Made by a program: the position numbers and the translations under genes
Origin: Cognatishimia activa
Lineage (GTDB): Bacteria > Pseudomonadota > Alphaproteobacteria > Rhodobacterales > Rhodobacteraceae
Assembly: GCF_026016445.1 (NCBI RefSeq)
Contig: NZ_CP096147.1
Span: 966,501-1,030,500 of the forward strand
Direction: 5' to 3'
Length of the DNA: 64,000 nucleotides
In this document: one piece after another, positions 38,785 to 47,560 of the stretch
Position numbering within the stretch: the stretch's first letter is position 1
Layout: every line of letters begins with the position of its first letter
Notes under the pieces: generated by a model
The model's database searches: none
Seen by the model: the letters and a program-made list of their open reading frames with translations, nothing else
Told to the model about the DNA's origin: nothing

Positions 38785-39570
38785 CTATTGATCCCAAGTT
38801 GGCGAACGTTTCTCTAAAAAGGCCGCGATTCCTTCTTCCGTGTCGCGGTAGAGCATATTTTGAACCATCACATCCGCGGTGTAGTCATAGGCTTCTGGTG
38901 TGGGCATAACGGCTTGGGCATAGAAAGCTTCTTTGCCGATTTTTACCACGGATCCAAGTTTTGCAGTGACGGCTTCAGCGAGCCTTTCGGTTTCTGACTG
39001 GAGATCCTCAAGCGGCGCTACTCTGTTCACCAGGCCAACCGCCTCAGCTTCCTCAGCAGTCAAGAAACGACCTGTTGTGAGCATTTCAAAGGCTTTTTTT
39101 CGCGGGATATTACGTGTCAGTGCAACCATTGGGGTTGAGCAAAAAAGGCCGATGTTGATGCCGTTGACCCCAAAACGTGTACCTTCAGCAGCCACGGCCA
39201 TGTCGCAGGTGGCCACAAGTTGACATCCCGCAGCTGTGGCAATGCCATGGACCTCAGCGATGACGGGCTGGGGGAGGGCTTGGATGGTCAACATCAGCCT
39301 TGTGCAGCGCGCAAAGAGGTCTGCGAAATAAGCTTTGCCGCCATCTTCAGCCTGGCGACCGGCTGTCATTTGCTTCAGATCATGACCCGCGCAAAAGGCT
39401 TTGCCCGTGCCCGCTAGAATCACGGCGCGAATGCTGGGGTCAGATTTCAACTGTTCAAATTGATATTGCAGTGCGGTCAGCATCTTATCTGACAGGCTGT
39501 TGAGGCATTTGGGAGAGTTCAATGTAAGCCGAGCCACAGCCCCGGTGTCGCAACGTTCTAAAATTGCCAT
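38785..39570 (-). CDS. Enoyl-CoA hydratase/isomerase family protein (ECHDC3-like)
   Basis: This 261-aa crotonase-fold protein has the oxyanion-hole blocks GTGKAFCAGHDLKQM and EVHGIATAAGCQLVATCDMAVA. At the position where crotonases carry the first catalytic Glu (the PE of FGLPE) it reads RFGVNGINIG, and the second Glu region reads IPRKKAFEML, so it probably does not hydrate enoyl-CoA in the standard way. ECHDC3-type members share this. A thioester hydrolase or modulator role is possible. It stands alone, divergent from a thioesterase gene with which it may share acyl-CoA substrates. Confidence 0.85.
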   Translation of the reverse strand: MAILERCDTGAVARLTLNSPKCLNSLSDKMLTALQYQFEQLKSDPSIRAVILAGTGKAFCAGHDLKQMTAGRQAEDGGKAYFADLFARCTRLMLTIQALPQPVIAEVHGIATAAGCQLVATCDMAVAAEGTRFGVNGINIGLFCSTPMVALTRNIPRKKAFEMLTTGRFLTAEEAEAVGLVNRVAPLEDLQSETERLAEAVTAKLGSVVKIGKEAFYAQAVMPTPEAYDYTADVMVQNMLYRDTEEGIAAFLEKRSPTWDQ

Positions 39571-39662
39571 CTTGTTCTCCTATGCTTTTGCCGCAAGCCT
39601 AGGTGGCAACGAATGTCTGGGAAAGTCATTGCGCGTAAGACGTTGCGGCAGAAAGAGATGGG

Positions 39663-40091
39663 ATGAAGCCAGTTTTAACAAGATCGGAAGCGATCAGCTT
39701 TCTTGATGAGGTGTTTCCACAGATCAACGGCGAGTTTCATTTGGATCAGATGGATGGGGAGACCACTATCATGCGCCTGTCGCCGCAGGAGAAACACCTA
39801 CGTCCAGGCAATACCGTGTCTGGTCCGACGATGTTTGCACTGGTTGATGTCACCGCCTATGTCGCCACGCTTGCCATCATCGGCCGCGAAGCCTTGGCAG
39901 TGACCACACATTGTTCCATGGATTTCATGCGAAAACCGCTCCCGGATCGGGATCTGGTAGCGACGGGAACCCTGCTGAAACTTGGGCGTAGCCTCGCGGT
40001 GGTGGATGTGAAGCTGCATTCGGAAGGGCGCGAAGGCTTGGTGGCTTCAGCGAGCCTGACCTATTCCATTCCGCCGTTGAAGCAGACCTAG
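39663..40091 (+). CDS. PaaI-family hotdog thioesterase
   Basis: This 142-aa hotdog-fold protein has the PaaI/YbgC-like signature: LRPGNTVSGPTMFALVDVTAY carries the catalytic Asp and the HGG-like turn is replaced by SGP, followed by VTTHCSMDFMRKPLPDRDL. It should hydrolyse acyl- or aryl-CoA thioesters of unknown chain. It is divergent from the enoyl-CoA hydratase-like gene (about 90 bases apart). It is followed by a GC hairpin whose T-run is on the opposite strand. Confidence 0.85.
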   Translation: MKPVLTRSEAISFLDEVFPQINGEFHLDQMDGETTIMRLSPQEKHLRPGNTVSGPTMFALVDVTAYVATLAIIGREALAVTTHCSMDFMRKPLPDRDLVATGTLLKLGRSLAVVDVKLHSEGREGLVASASLTYSIPPLKQT

Positions 40092-40094
40092 AAG

Positions 40095-40190
40095 AAAAAA
40101 ACCGGGGACAGGCCCCGGCTAAAGTAAGTTCTGGCGTCCGACGGGGTTTGCGTCCGCCAGAAGGGTGGTTGGTTGCCCAAAGCAACCCGC
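40095..40190 (-). ncRNA. Candidate minus-strand small RNA with terminator
   Basis: Read on the minus strand, three hairpins follow one another: GGTTGC/GCAACC (40171-40187), TTCTGGCG/CGCCAGAA (40129-40162), and the terminator CCGGGG/CCCCGG (40102-40118) followed by seven T residues (complement of 40095-40101). The T-run faces minus-strand transcription, so the hairpin does not end the plus-strand thioesterase gene. No convincing minus-strand gene lies upstream. A 99-codon frame at 40192-40491 runs into the MocR gene. Unassigned. Confidence 0.4.
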
Positions 40191-40389
40191 TTCATCGGGA
40201 GTGACACCGAATCTGCGTTACGCCGAAGTACTGATCCAGTAGGACAAAGTACGGGAGTACGATGGCGCCGATCCCATGACTGCGGCCTTTGTGTCTCAAG
40301 CGCACGTTGAAAAGATCCGGAAGAGGTGTGGACCGATCAGCGATCAACTTGTCAACAACACGCAGGCTTACGCCACGGAAACCTTCTGA
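40191..40389. other. Intergenic stretch upstream of MocR regulator
   Basis: These 200 bases carry no recognisable gene. A minus-strand frame (40192-40491, 99 codons) lacks a good start and overlaps the MocR start, so I do not call it. The stretch may hold the promoter of the candidate sRNA at 40095-40190. Confidence 0.4.
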
Positions 40390-40439
40390 ATTGTATTGAT
40401 ACAAAACGTTAGGTGTACTACGAGTGCTGGGTACAATAG
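40387..40439 (+). promoter_or_regulatory. Repeated TACAA motifs upstream of MocR gene
   Basis: A palindrome TTGTATTGATACAA (arms TTGTAT and ATACAA, near 40391-40404) is followed by GGGTACAATA (about 40429-40438). A further GGGTACAAAT lies at the gene start (40473 onward). MocR regulators typically bind direct repeats next to their own promoter, so this is a plausible autoregulatory operator. Confidence 0.4.
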
Positions 40440-40469
40440 CGAAATTGTTCAGTCTAGGAAAACATTGTA

Positions 40470-41843
40470 ATGGGTACAAATTGGGAACCAATGTTGGCGC
40501 AAACGGGCCGGGCGAAATACAGAGCTTTGGTTGAAAGCATCGGCAAAGGGATCGCTGAAGGGGCGCTTGTGCCTGGGCAAAAATTGCCCCCAGTACGCGA
40601 GTTGGCTTTCCGGCTGAACATCACACCGGGCACTGTCGCGCGGGCTTATTCGATCCTCGTCGATGACGGAACCTTGGTCGCTGGCGTTGGTCGCGGAACC
40701 TATGTGGCGGAACCAACGCCGGCAGCGTTTGAGGCCGATGCGGGTGGGATGATTGATTTCTTCAGTCCGCGCATTCCCAAAATGGGGCAAGAGGAATTGA
40801 TCCGTGATGCGCTCAAGAGAGTCGCCTTAGATTTGCCGTCTAACGCATTGATGCAATACCCAAAACGCGAGACCAATCTTCCCGCAAGGAAGGCCTTCGC
40901 AGACTGGATGAAAGATGCGCCGGTTGGACATTATTCGCTGGATGATATTGTCATCACCCACGGTGGCCAGAACGCCATTTTGCATGTCATGCAGGCGTTG
41001 CTGCGGGGGCATGATCCAGTTGTCTTGGTCGATGAAGTAACTTTTTCGGGCTTTCGAAAAGCAGCCGAGCTTTGTCGCGCGAGGGTTGTAGGAGTCCCTT
41101 GGGACGGCGAAGGTCCCGATCCTGTTGCGCTCGAAAATTTGGTACAATCGACGGGGGCAGGCCTGTATTGTACCTCCGCCGAGGTGAATAATCCGACCAC
41201 CCGATCGACAACCGCGCGGCGTCGTCGTGAAATCGCCGCGATTGCCTTAAGGCATGGGATGCATGTGTTGGATGACGATTGTTATCACACAGGGAACCAC
41301 ACGGCAGAAAGCTACCGCGCATTATTGCCTGACCTCGGCTGGTACATCAGCTCTCCATCCAAACTTGTTTCCCCAAGTCTGCGAGTGGGTTTCACTATTC
41401 CGCCGCGAGGCTGGGTGGGAGAGATGCTGCGCAGCGTGCAATTCAGTCATTTTGGCGTCTCCAGCATCCTGACAGAGGCCTTTGCCCTGGTGATGTCAAA
41501 CCCGAAGCTGCCGGGCATCATTGAAAAGGTTCAGAGCAGGATCAATTCAGATCTGAGGTTTGTGGTTAATCAGCTCGGTGGCTATCCAATCCGTTGGCGG
41601 AGCAACGTTCCCTTGGTCTGGGTCGAGCTGCCAAGTGGTTGGCGCGCGCCGGCCTTTGCTCAGGCAGCGGAAGCGCGTGGGGTTGAAATGAAGTCTGCGG
41701 ATGAATTCACCCTTCGAGAAGGGCGCGCAGTGCATGCGGTGCGCATTGCATTGAATGGACAAATGGATCAGTCGCGGTTTGAAGAGGGTATCCGGATCAT
41801 TCGCAGTCTGCTGGATAACCCACCGCGCAGTTTCACAACTTGA
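40470..41843 (+). CDS. MocR-type regulator (GntR HTH fused to PLP aminotransferase fold)
   Basis: This 457-aa protein has an N-terminal GntR winged helix (about 1-80; GALVPGQKLPPVRELAFRLN, then TPGTVARAYSILVDDGTL and GRGTYVAE). A fold-type I aminotransferase domain follows (about 100-455), with VITHGGQNAILHVMQAL, the DDDCYH block, the PLP-anchoring Lys in SSPSKLVSPSLRVGF and a C-terminal Arg-rich substrate site. MocR proteins use PLP or its adducts as effector and usually control a divergent or adjacent gene. The adjacent plus-strand gene is a TehA/SLAC1 channel, the likely target. Confidence 0.9.
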   Translation: MGTNWEPMLAQTGRAKYRALVESIGKGIAEGALVPGQKLPPVRELAFRLNITPGTVARAYSILVDDGTLVAGVGRGTYVAEPTPAAFEADAGGMIDFFSPRIPKMGQEELIRDALKRVALDLPSNALMQYPKRETNLPARKAFADWMKDAPVGHYSLDDIVITHGGQNAILHVMQALLRGHDPVVLVDEVTFSGFRKAAELCRARVVGVPWDGEGPDPVALENLVQSTGAGLYCTSAEVNNPTTRSTTARRRREIAAIALRHGMHVLDDDCYHTGNHTAESYRALLPDLGWYISSPSKLVSPSLRVGFTIPPRGWVGEMLRSVQFSHFGVSSILTEAFALVMSNPKLPGIIEKVQSRINSDLRFVVNQLGGYPIRWRSNVPLVWVELPSGWRAPAFAQAAEARGVEMKSADEFTLREGRAVHAVRIALNGQMDQSRFEEGIRIIRSLLDNPPRSFTT

Positions 41844-41907
41844 ATTGAGCATTGAAAACACATTCCATTATTTGTATGTGATTGAAAAATGCCCCCGGAG
41901 ATAGACA

Positions 41908-42885
41908 ATGACCGATGCCACGGCGCCAGATACTTCGCTTAGCCTGAGACATTTTCCAATTGCTTTCTTTGCCGTGGTTATGGGGATGTGGGGTTGGGTT
42001 TTGGCGTCTCAGGCAGCGGTTGGGGCAGGGGTTTTACCCTCGGCGTTCTCAGTTAACTTACGCTGGCTTGCGGTTCTGATTACAGTTCTGATCTTTGTGA
42101 CCTACGGAATAAAAGCGGTCCTCTATCCATCTGCCTGCAAGGCAGAGTGGCGCACACCACCGAAACTCGCATTTTTTCCTGCGGCGTCTATATCGCTTTT
42201 GTTGGTTGGAACGGCTTTTCTAGATGACGCTCCTGCTTTTGCTGAAACGATCTGGTTGATCGGCGCGATTGCGCAAGGAGTGTTGGCACTGGCGGTGGTG
42301 TCCAGTTGGATAAACCACCGATCTCTTGAAGTTGGTCAATTGAGCCCTGCCTGGTTCATTCCTGCGGTCGGGAATGTAGTTGCGCCACTCGCAGGGGCTC
42401 AGCTTGGCTATATCGAATTGTCGTGGCTGTTTTTGTCTGGCGGATTGATCTTCTGGCTGGTGCTTTTGACGCTGGTGATCAACAGGTTGATGTTTCACGA
42501 TCCTTTGCCCGGAAAGCTCCTACCGACACTCGTTATTCTGATTGCACCGCCTGCGGTTGCTTTTTCTGCTTATGTTGGTTTGACCGGGCAGGTGGATGGC
42601 TTTGCCCGTATCTTGATAAACGCTGCATTTGTGTTTGGCCTTTTGGTGCTGATTCAATTGCCTAAATTCAGAACCTTGCCATTCGCTCTAAGCTGGTGGG
42701 CGCTAAGCTTTCCGGTTGCCGCACTTGTCGGCGCAACATTCACCTTTGGCAGGCTAGTTGACTTGCCTGTTTACACCAATATCGCGGCTTTGATCCTCGG
42801 GGCGCTGACGCTTGTCATGGTCGCATTGGTGCTGAAAACCCTCTTGGTGCTTGCAAAGGGGCATTTTTTCCGCCCAGAGGGGTGA
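41908..42885 (+). CDS. TehA/SLAC1-family (TDT) membrane channel or transporter
   Basis: This 325-aa integral membrane protein has about ten hydrophobic helices and the tellurite-resistance/dicarboxylate transporter signature LRHFPIAFFAVVMGMWG at the N-terminus. The repeats include ISLLLVGTAFLDD and SPAWFIPAVGNVVAPLAG. Relatives are anion channels (SLAC1, TehA), malate carriers or sulfite exporters. The gene follows the MocR regulator by 64 bases, which suggests effector-controlled export of an anion. No tellurite genes are nearby. Confidence 0.88.
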   Translation: MTDATAPDTSLSLRHFPIAFFAVVMGMWGWVLASQAAVGAGVLPSAFSVNLRWLAVLITVLIFVTYGIKAVLYPSACKAEWRTPPKLAFFPAASISLLLVGTAFLDDAPAFAETIWLIGAIAQGVLALAVVSSWINHRSLEVGQLSPAWFIPAVGNVVAPLAGAQLGYIELSWLFLSGGLIFWLVLLTLVINRLMFHDPLPGKLLPTLVILIAPPAVAFSAYVGLTGQVDGFARILINAAFVFGLLVLIQLPKFRTLPFALSWWALSFPVAALVGATFTFGRLVDLPVYTNIAALILGALTLVMVALVLKTLLVLAKGHFFRPEG

Positions 42886-42956
42886 TTTTTATGGGGTAAA
42901 ATAATACCTATTTTTTAAGTCGTTGATTTTAAACATATAATTAGCTATTGATGCGC

Positions 42957-42984
42957 TTGACTGCGTTTTCCACAGCTTTATAAC
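42957..42984 (+). promoter_or_regulatory. Sigma-70-type promoter of rplM-rpsI
   Basis: TTGACT (42957-42962), a 16-base spacer and TATAAC (42979-42984) lie about 65 bases before the rplM start in an AT-rich upstream region. This is a good housekeeping promoter. Confidence 0.6.
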
Positions 42985-43001
42985 CCGCCCATCGAATTAA
43001 G

Positions 43002-43024
43002 ACATGTCGAGTGACTCGTCATGT
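43002..43024 (+). promoter_or_regulatory. Hairpin in the rplM leader
   Basis: ACATGTCGAGT and ACTCGTCATGT pair with a single T-T mismatch around a one-base centre, ending 27 bases before the rplM ATG. It is a possible ribosomal-protein leader or a dyad operator. Autoregulation by L13 or S9 is inference. Confidence 0.4.
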
Positions 43025-43050
43025 TTGTCACCAAACTTAGGTAGACCATT

Positions 43051-43512
43051 ATGAAAACCTTCTCTGCTACTCCGGCAGACATCGAGAAGAAATGGATCAT
43101 CATCGACGCCGAGGGCGTGGTGCTGGGCCGTCTTGCATCGATCGTTGCTATGCGCCTGCGCGGCAAGCACAAGCCGTCTTTCACGCCACACATGGATTGC
43201 GGCGACAACGTTATTGTCATCAACGCTGACAAAATTCAGCTGACTGGCAAGAAACGCACTGACAAAAACGTTTACTGGCACACAGGTCACCCAGGCGGCA
43301 TCAAATCCCGCACTGTTGGTCAGATCCTGGAAGGTCAGTACCCAGAGCGCGTTGTGACTGCAGCTGTTAAGCGCATGCTGCCAGGCAACCGTCTGTCCCG
43401 TCAGATCATGACAAACCTGCGCGTTTACGCTGGTGCTGAGCACCCACATGAAGCGCAAGCACCAGAAGTTCTGGACGTTGCGTCCAAGAACTCTAAGAAC
43501 ACGCGGAGCTAA
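43051..43512 (+). CDS. rplM: 50S ribosomal protein L13
   Basis: The 153-aa L13 binds 23S rRNA early in large-subunit assembly. [29 protein letters not shown] segments ([12 protein letters not shown]) and [15 protein letters not shown] near the C-terminus are diagnostic. Codon use looks strongly biased, as for highly expressed genes. It is co-transcribed with rpsI, which starts two bases after the stop. Confidence 0.98.
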   Translation: MKTFSATPADIEKKWIIIDAEGVVLGRLASIVAMRLRGKHKPSFTPHMDCGDNVIVINADKIQLTGKKRTDKNVYWHTGHPGGIKSRTVGQILEGQYPERVVTAAVKRMLPGNRLSRQIMTNLRVYAGAEHPHEAQAPEVLDVASKNSKNTRS

Positions 43513-43514
43513 TC

Positions 43515-44000
43515 ATGACTGATCAAATCAACTCCCTTGAAGAGCTGTCCGCAGTTGCAGGCGAAGAAGCTGTAGTCGAAGTTGCAGCACCTCGTGAGCC
43601 AGTCCGTGACGAGCTGGGCCGTTCCTACGCAACTGGTAAGCGTAAAGACGCTGTTGCACGCGTTTGGATCAAGCCAGGTTCTGGTCAGGTTGTCGTTAAC
43701 GGCAAACCACAGAACGAATATTTCGCACGTCCGGTTCTGCAAATGATCCTGGCGCAGCCATTCTCTGTTGCAGGCGTTGAAGGTGAATTCGACGTATACG
43801 CAACCGTGAAAGGTGGCGGTCTGTCCGGTCAAGCGGGCGCGGTTAAGCACGGTATCTCTAAAGCTCTGCAGCTTTATGAACCATCCCTGCGTGGCGCACT
43901 GAAAGCCGCTGGCTTCCTGACACGCGACAGCCGTGTTGTTGAACGTAAGAAGTTCGGTAAGCGTAAAGCGCGTCGTTCCTTCCAGTTCTCCAAGCGTTAA
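43515..44000 (+). CDS. rpsI: 30S ribosomal protein S9
   Basis: S9 is 161 aa here, with an acidic 30-residue N-terminal extension ([15 protein letters not shown]), common in alphaproteobacteria, before the conserved [18 protein letters not shown]. The C-terminal tail [17 protein letters not shown] reaches the P-site tRNA. A terminator with a TTCG loop follows. Confidence 0.98.
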   Translation: MTDQINSLEELSAVAGEEAVVEVAAPREPVRDELGRSYATGKRKDAVARVWIKPGSGQVVVNGKPQNEYFARPVLQMILAQPFSVAGVEGEFDVYATVKGGGLSGQAGAVKHGISKALQLYEPSLRGALKAAGFLTRDSRVVERKKFGKRKARRSFQFSKR

Positions 44001-44022
44001 TCACTTCTGGATATCGATACGG

Positions 44023-44050
44023 AAAGGGCTGTCTTCGGACGGCCCTTTTT
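44023..44050 (+). terminator. Rho-independent terminator of rplM-rpsI
   Basis: The stem GGGCTGTC / GACGGCCC with a TTCG tetraloop is followed by TTTTT, about 25 bases after the rpsI stop. Confidence 0.9.
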
Positions 44051-44069
44051 GCATTTCGTTAGGGCTGGA

Positions 44070-44133
44070 AATGCGCTTTGCGCACTGGGGATGTCATCCC
44101 CAGACCCCTGAAGGTATTTGGACCAAAAAGAAG
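44070..44133 (+). repeat. Dispersed intergenic element, copy 2
   Basis: Two hairpins (TGCGC-TTT-GCGCA and CTGGGGATGTCATCCCCAG) are followed by CCCCTGAAGGTATTTGG and CAAAAAGAAG. The tail matches the element at 36116-36179 in order and spacing. It ends directly at the stop of the convergent TetR gene. Confidence 0.5.
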
Positions 44134-44751
44134 TTAGGCGTCGGGTTTTATCAGCCCAAGTCCCCGTAAGTAAACGCCAATACCGGTTTCTAGAAGATCC
44201 TCGGGGGGGAAAGGGCTTTGGGTGCCAGGCGAGTTTCGCGCGAAGAGTTCGACCACGCCGTGGCTCATGGCCCAGATATGGGCCGAGAACATGCTCGCAG
44301 GAGGGCGTTTTTCCGGTGGGATGTGTTCTGAAAGGTCAGCTGCGGCTTGCTCCATCACACCGCGTGCACGGCTGGCCACTGTCGCAAGTTCAGGTGTACG
44401 ATTGACGGAGATGCCGCTTTCAAACATCGCGATATAGTGGCCCGGGTATTTACGGGCAAACGCGAGATAGGCGCGGCCTGTGGCCTCAAAACTCGCGAGG
44501 GCTGAGGGTTGGCCTTTGTCATAGGCAAATTGCATCAAATCAGCAAAGATTTCATAGCCTTGGCGGGCCGCCTCAGCGATCAGATCTTCGCGGCCTTCAA
44601 AGTGGCGATAGACCGCAGCGGGGGTCACGCCAGCGGTTTTGGCCGCTTCTGACAGAGTGAATCCTGTCGGGCCCTTGGCTTCGATCAATGTCAGGGCCGC
44701 TTCGACCAAAGCCTGGCGCAGGTTGCCGTGGTGATAGCCGCGTTTAGGCAT
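44134..44751 (-). CDS. TetR/AcrR-family transcriptional regulator
   Basis: This 205-aa regulator starts [20 protein letters not shown]. Its N-terminal HTH has the recognition region [31 protein letters not shown]. The C-terminal ligand domain (about 80-200) matches TetR_C members that sense hydrophobic ligands ([16 protein letters not shown]). Its ATG overlaps the ppk2 stop by eight bases, so it is the second gene of a ppk2-tetR unit. The longer frame to 44853 lies inside ppk2 and is rejected. Target unknown. Confidence 0.88.
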   Translation of the reverse strand: MPKRGYHHGNLRQALVEAALTLIEAKGPTGFTLSEAAKTAGVTPAAVYRHFEGREDLIAEAARQGYEIFADLMQFAYDKGQPSALASFEATGRAYLAFARKYPGHYIAMFESGISVNRTPELATVASRARGVMEQAAADLSEHIPPEKRPPASMFSAHIWAMSHGVVELFARNSPGTQSPFPPEDLLETGIGVYLRGLGLIKPDA

Positions 44752-45613
44752 TCCAGATGTCCTTTGAGCCGCAGACCTGCAGATCACAGGACCCAACCGA
44801 ATTGGCGTCTTTGCGGCTGTAGTCAATGTGACTGAGAACATGGCGGATCGCATTCAAGCGCGCGCGGCGTTTGTCGTCGCTGCGGACAACTGTCCAAGGT
44901 GCTGTCTCGCTCTCTGAACGCTCCAGAGTTTCGCGGATTGCATCGCTGTAGGCATCCCATTTCTTCAGGCCTTCAACATCAATCCAGCTGAGTTTCCATT
45001 GTTTCAGGGGGTCGCTTTCGCGGCTCAGGAAGCGGCGGAGTTGTTCGGCTCGTCCTACGTTAAGCCAGAACTTGAAGAGTAGGATACCGTCCTCAACCAG
45101 CATTTTTTCAAAGTCTTGAACCTGAGCGAAGAAGTGCTCGCGCTGGGTGTCGTCACAAAAGCCAAAGACCTTTTCGACGACGCCGCGGTTGTACCAGCTG
45201 CGGTCAAAGAAAACGATCTCACCCGCCGCAGGCATGTGCTGGATATAGCGTTGGAAATACCACTGTGTGCGTTCGGTCTCTGTTGGTTTGGAGAGAGCCA
45301 CGACGCGCGCGCCACGCGGATTGAGGTTTTCGCGAAAGCGCTTGATGGTGCCGCCTTTGCCAGCGGCATCCCGGCCTTCAAAGACAATCGCAACCCTAGC
45401 GCCGCTTTCTTTGGCCCAGGCTTGCAATTTCACAAGCTCGATCTGTAGCGCGGCTATTTCGCGCTCATAGTCCTTACGGCCCATGCGTTCTGAATGTGGG
45501 TAGGAGCTGTCAAGGATATCGCCTTTATCCGCAGTTGCGATGGCTTCACGGATCCCTTCCGGCGCTTCGGAAGAATAGAAGGTGCTGATTGCGCCATCAA
45601 AGGGCAGATCCAT
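44744..45613 (-). CDS. ppk2: Polyphosphate kinase 2
   Basis: This 289-aa class I PPK2 uses polyphosphate to phosphorylate nucleoside diphosphates. It has Walker [17 protein letters not shown], the lid [20 protein letters not shown], Walker [14 protein letters not shown], and the C-terminal [17 protein letters not shown] and [17 protein letters not shown]. The length fits the one-domain class. It is the first gene of a unit with the TetR regulator. Confidence 0.94.
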   Translation of the reverse strand: MDLPFDGAISTFYSSEAPEGIREAIATADKGDILDSSYPHSERMGRKDYEREIAALQIELVKLQAWAKESGARVAIVFEGRDAAGKGGTIKRFRENLNPRGARVVALSKPTETERTQWYFQRYIQHMPAAGEIVFFDRSWYNRGVVEKVFGFCDDTQREHFFAQVQDFEKMLVEDGILLFKFWLNVGRAEQLRRFLSRESDPLKQWKLSWIDVEGLKKWDAYSDAIRETLERSESETAPWTVVRSDDKRRARLNAIRHVLSHIDYSRKDANSVGSCDLQVCGSKDIWNA

Positions 45614-45654
45614 ATGCGGTCTCCATTTTTTCTTAATATGGCAATGGGATGGCG

Positions 45655-46608
45655 TTAGTGCAATGCAGCGCGGGTGGCCGCGCGATGCACTGCGGCAATG
45701 ATGTCATCTTTGGCGGAATGATGTGGCATATGGCCGATACCCTGCAGAACCATCAGTTCTGCGAGCTCCAATTGCGCGGCGAGCGGGCGAGAATGGATTT
45801 CCAGACCGACCGTTGTATCTGCATCGCCGTGCACGAGTTGGATGGGCACGGTGATTTCATCGTAGCGCTTTGAGAGCAATTGGATCTCATCAAGAAGCCC
45901 CGCACGTTGCAGGGCATTTGCGCGCAGGGACTTGCGGCGCAGGGTGAGGCCCGGCCCAAAGTGATCTGCGTATCCCTCCGGTGCGGCTTGCGGTGCAAAC
46001 ACACTTTCGACTTCGTTCGCCACGCGCTCGTTGCTGACCCATGCGGTGAGCACGGGTGCTGCGATGGGGCTCAGAACCGGGTGAGACATGACTTTGTAGA
46101 AAGTCGAGAGCCCAGAGGTCCAAGGCAGGGATGGGGTTGCAAGACCGACTAAGGCAGACAGATTGTCTGGATGGTTCACAGCCCAGGCAAGGGCGACTGA
46201 GCCGCCGTAGCTTTGGCCCATCACGATGGGTTTTTCAGCACCGAGCTGCGCGGTAGCCTTTTGTAAAAGAGATGCCTGGCGATCGATTGTCGCGTCATCA
46301 ATGGCGTCTGAATACCCTAGCCCAGGACGATCAAGGGCGATTACGCGGTAGTCACTGGCCAGAGCTTCCATCAGACCAAAGGTGAAGTCGCGCGTGCTGC
46401 CCGAAGAGCCATGGATTAGCACCAGATCGGGGCCCTCGCCACGGACAACCGCGTGAACATTCACGCCGTCCACCACAAGGATTTCTCCCTCAGGCGGGAA
46501 GGCGGCTTCTGCCCGCGCCTCATTGCTGCGGGCTTTCCACAGGGTGGATGCTACAAAGACAACCACAAGGATCACTAATAAAATGAACAGTTTAGCTGCC
46601 AATTTCAT
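45655..46608 (-). CDS. Membrane-anchored alpha/beta hydrolase
   Basis: This 317-aa protein starts with one hydrophobic helix ([17 protein letters not shown], residues 5-22), likely an uncleaved membrane anchor. An alpha/beta-hydrolase domain follows: oxyanion [19 protein letters not shown], nucleophile Ser in [14 protein letters not shown], Asp in [10 protein letters not shown] and His in QGIGHMPHH. The substrate is unknown. Its first 17 bases overlap the end of metA upstream, so the two may be translated together, with no obvious metabolic link. Confidence 0.85.
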   Translation of the reverse strand: MKLAAKLFILLVILVVVFVASTLWKARSNEARAEAAFPPEGEILVVDGVNVHAVVRGEGPDLVLIHGSSGSTRDFTFGLMEALASDYRVIALDRPGLGYSDAIDDATIDRQASLLQKATAQLGAEKPIVMGQSYGGSVALAWAVNHPDNLSALVGLATPSLPWTSGLSTFYKVMSHPVLSPIAAPVLTAWVSNERVANEVESVFAPQAAPEGYADHFGPGLTLRRKSLRANALQRAGLLDEIQLLSKRYDEITVPIQLVHGDADTTVGLEIHSRPLAAQLELAELMVLQGIGHMPHHSAKDDIIAAVHRAATRAALH

Positions 46609-47515
46609 TCAGATTATAATGTGTGGTTTCATAAACTTCGGTGATCCAGTTGCCGTAGAGCAAGTGCGCGTGGCTGCGCCAGCGGTTCTGAGGCGGCTGG
46701 GAAGGATCGTCATCCGGATAGTAGTTCATCGGCACATTGATCGGAGTGCCTTCGGCAACATCACGGTCATATTCCTGCTTCAGCGTATCACTGTCATATT
46801 CGAAGTGATTGAAGATATAGAGCGCGCGGTGCTTGCTGTCTTCGACCAGACAAGGCCCAGCCTCATCGCTGCCCAGAAGCGTTGTCAGGGCGGGGGCCGC
46901 ATCAATCTCTTCCTGTTTCATCTCTGTCCAGCGGCTGACAGGGATGACGCAGTCATCGGAAAACCCGCGTAGATAATGGCTGGCAGGATCAAGGTTCTGA
47001 TGACGGAAGCAGCCAAAGGCCTTGGCGTCCAATATGTGTTTCTTCACACCGTGGAAGTAGTTGATCATCGCCATGCCACCCCAGCAGACGCCAAAGGTCG
47101 AATGCACATGGCTCTGGGTCCAGTCAAAGACCTCGCAGAGCTCGTCCCAATAGGTGACGTCATCAAAGGGCAGATGTTCAATCGGGGCGCCGGTGATGAT
47201 CAGGCCATCAAACTTCTCGCCAGAGGCTTTCACTTCTTGGAAGGAACGGTAGAACTCTGCCATGTGTTCTGCTGCAGTGTTTTTGGTCTGATGCTCGCTC
47301 ATGCGAATGAGCGTCAGCTCAATCTGCAGCGCAGTCGCCCCAATCAGACGGGCAAATTGGTTCTCCGTCTGAATTTTCTTTGGCATCAGGTTCAGAAGGC
47401 CAATGCGCAGAGGGCGAATATCCTGCCGGGCCGCATCACGCTCCGACATGACCATCACGCCTTCGCGCGAAAGCACGTCGAAAGCAGGCAGGTCGGAGGG
47501 TAGTTTGATCGGCAT
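46592..47515 (-). CDS. metAA: Homoserine O-acetyltransferase, MetA type (MetAA)
   Basis: This 307-aa MetA-family acyltransferase activates homoserine for methionine synthesis. It has the start [15 protein letters not shown], the nucleophile Cys in [12 protein letters not shown], catalytic Glu and His in the C-terminal block ([11 protein letters not shown]), and CFRHQNLD. At the residue that decides acyl-CoA use it has Glu (GAPIEHLPF, about Glu113), which published work on MetA ties to acetyl-CoA rather than succinyl-CoA. No SAM riboswitch fits in the 45 bases upstream. Confidence 0.92.
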   Translation of the reverse strand: MPIKLPSDLPAFDVLSREGVMVMSERDAARQDIRPLRIGLLNLMPKKIQTENQFARLIGATALQIELTLIRMSEHQTKNTAAEHMAEFYRSFQEVKASGEKFDGLIITGAPIEHLPFDDVTYWDELCEVFDWTQSHVHSTFGVCWGGMAMINYFHGVKKHILDAKAFGCFRHQNLDPASHYLRGFSDDCVIPVSRWTEMKQEEIDAAPALTTLLGSDEAGPCLVEDSKHRALYIFNHFEYDSDTLKQEYDRDVAEGTPINVPMNYYPDDDPSQPPQNRWRSHAHLLYGNWITEVYETTHYNLNEIGS

Positions 47516-47560
47516 TGGATAGACTTCCTATATGTTGGAAGGTTGTATGTAGGGCAGTTG

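Noticed and set aside
40192-40491. Minus-strand ORF of 99 codons upstream of the MocR gene
   Set aside because: No good start or ribosome-binding site, it overlaps the MocR start, and its composition is not convincing. Kept only as an alternative explanation for the minus-strand terminator.
47516-47560. Possible SAM riboswitch upstream of metA
   Set aside because: Only 45 bases separate metA from the preceding gene, and I see no SAM-II or SAM-V pseudoknot elements.
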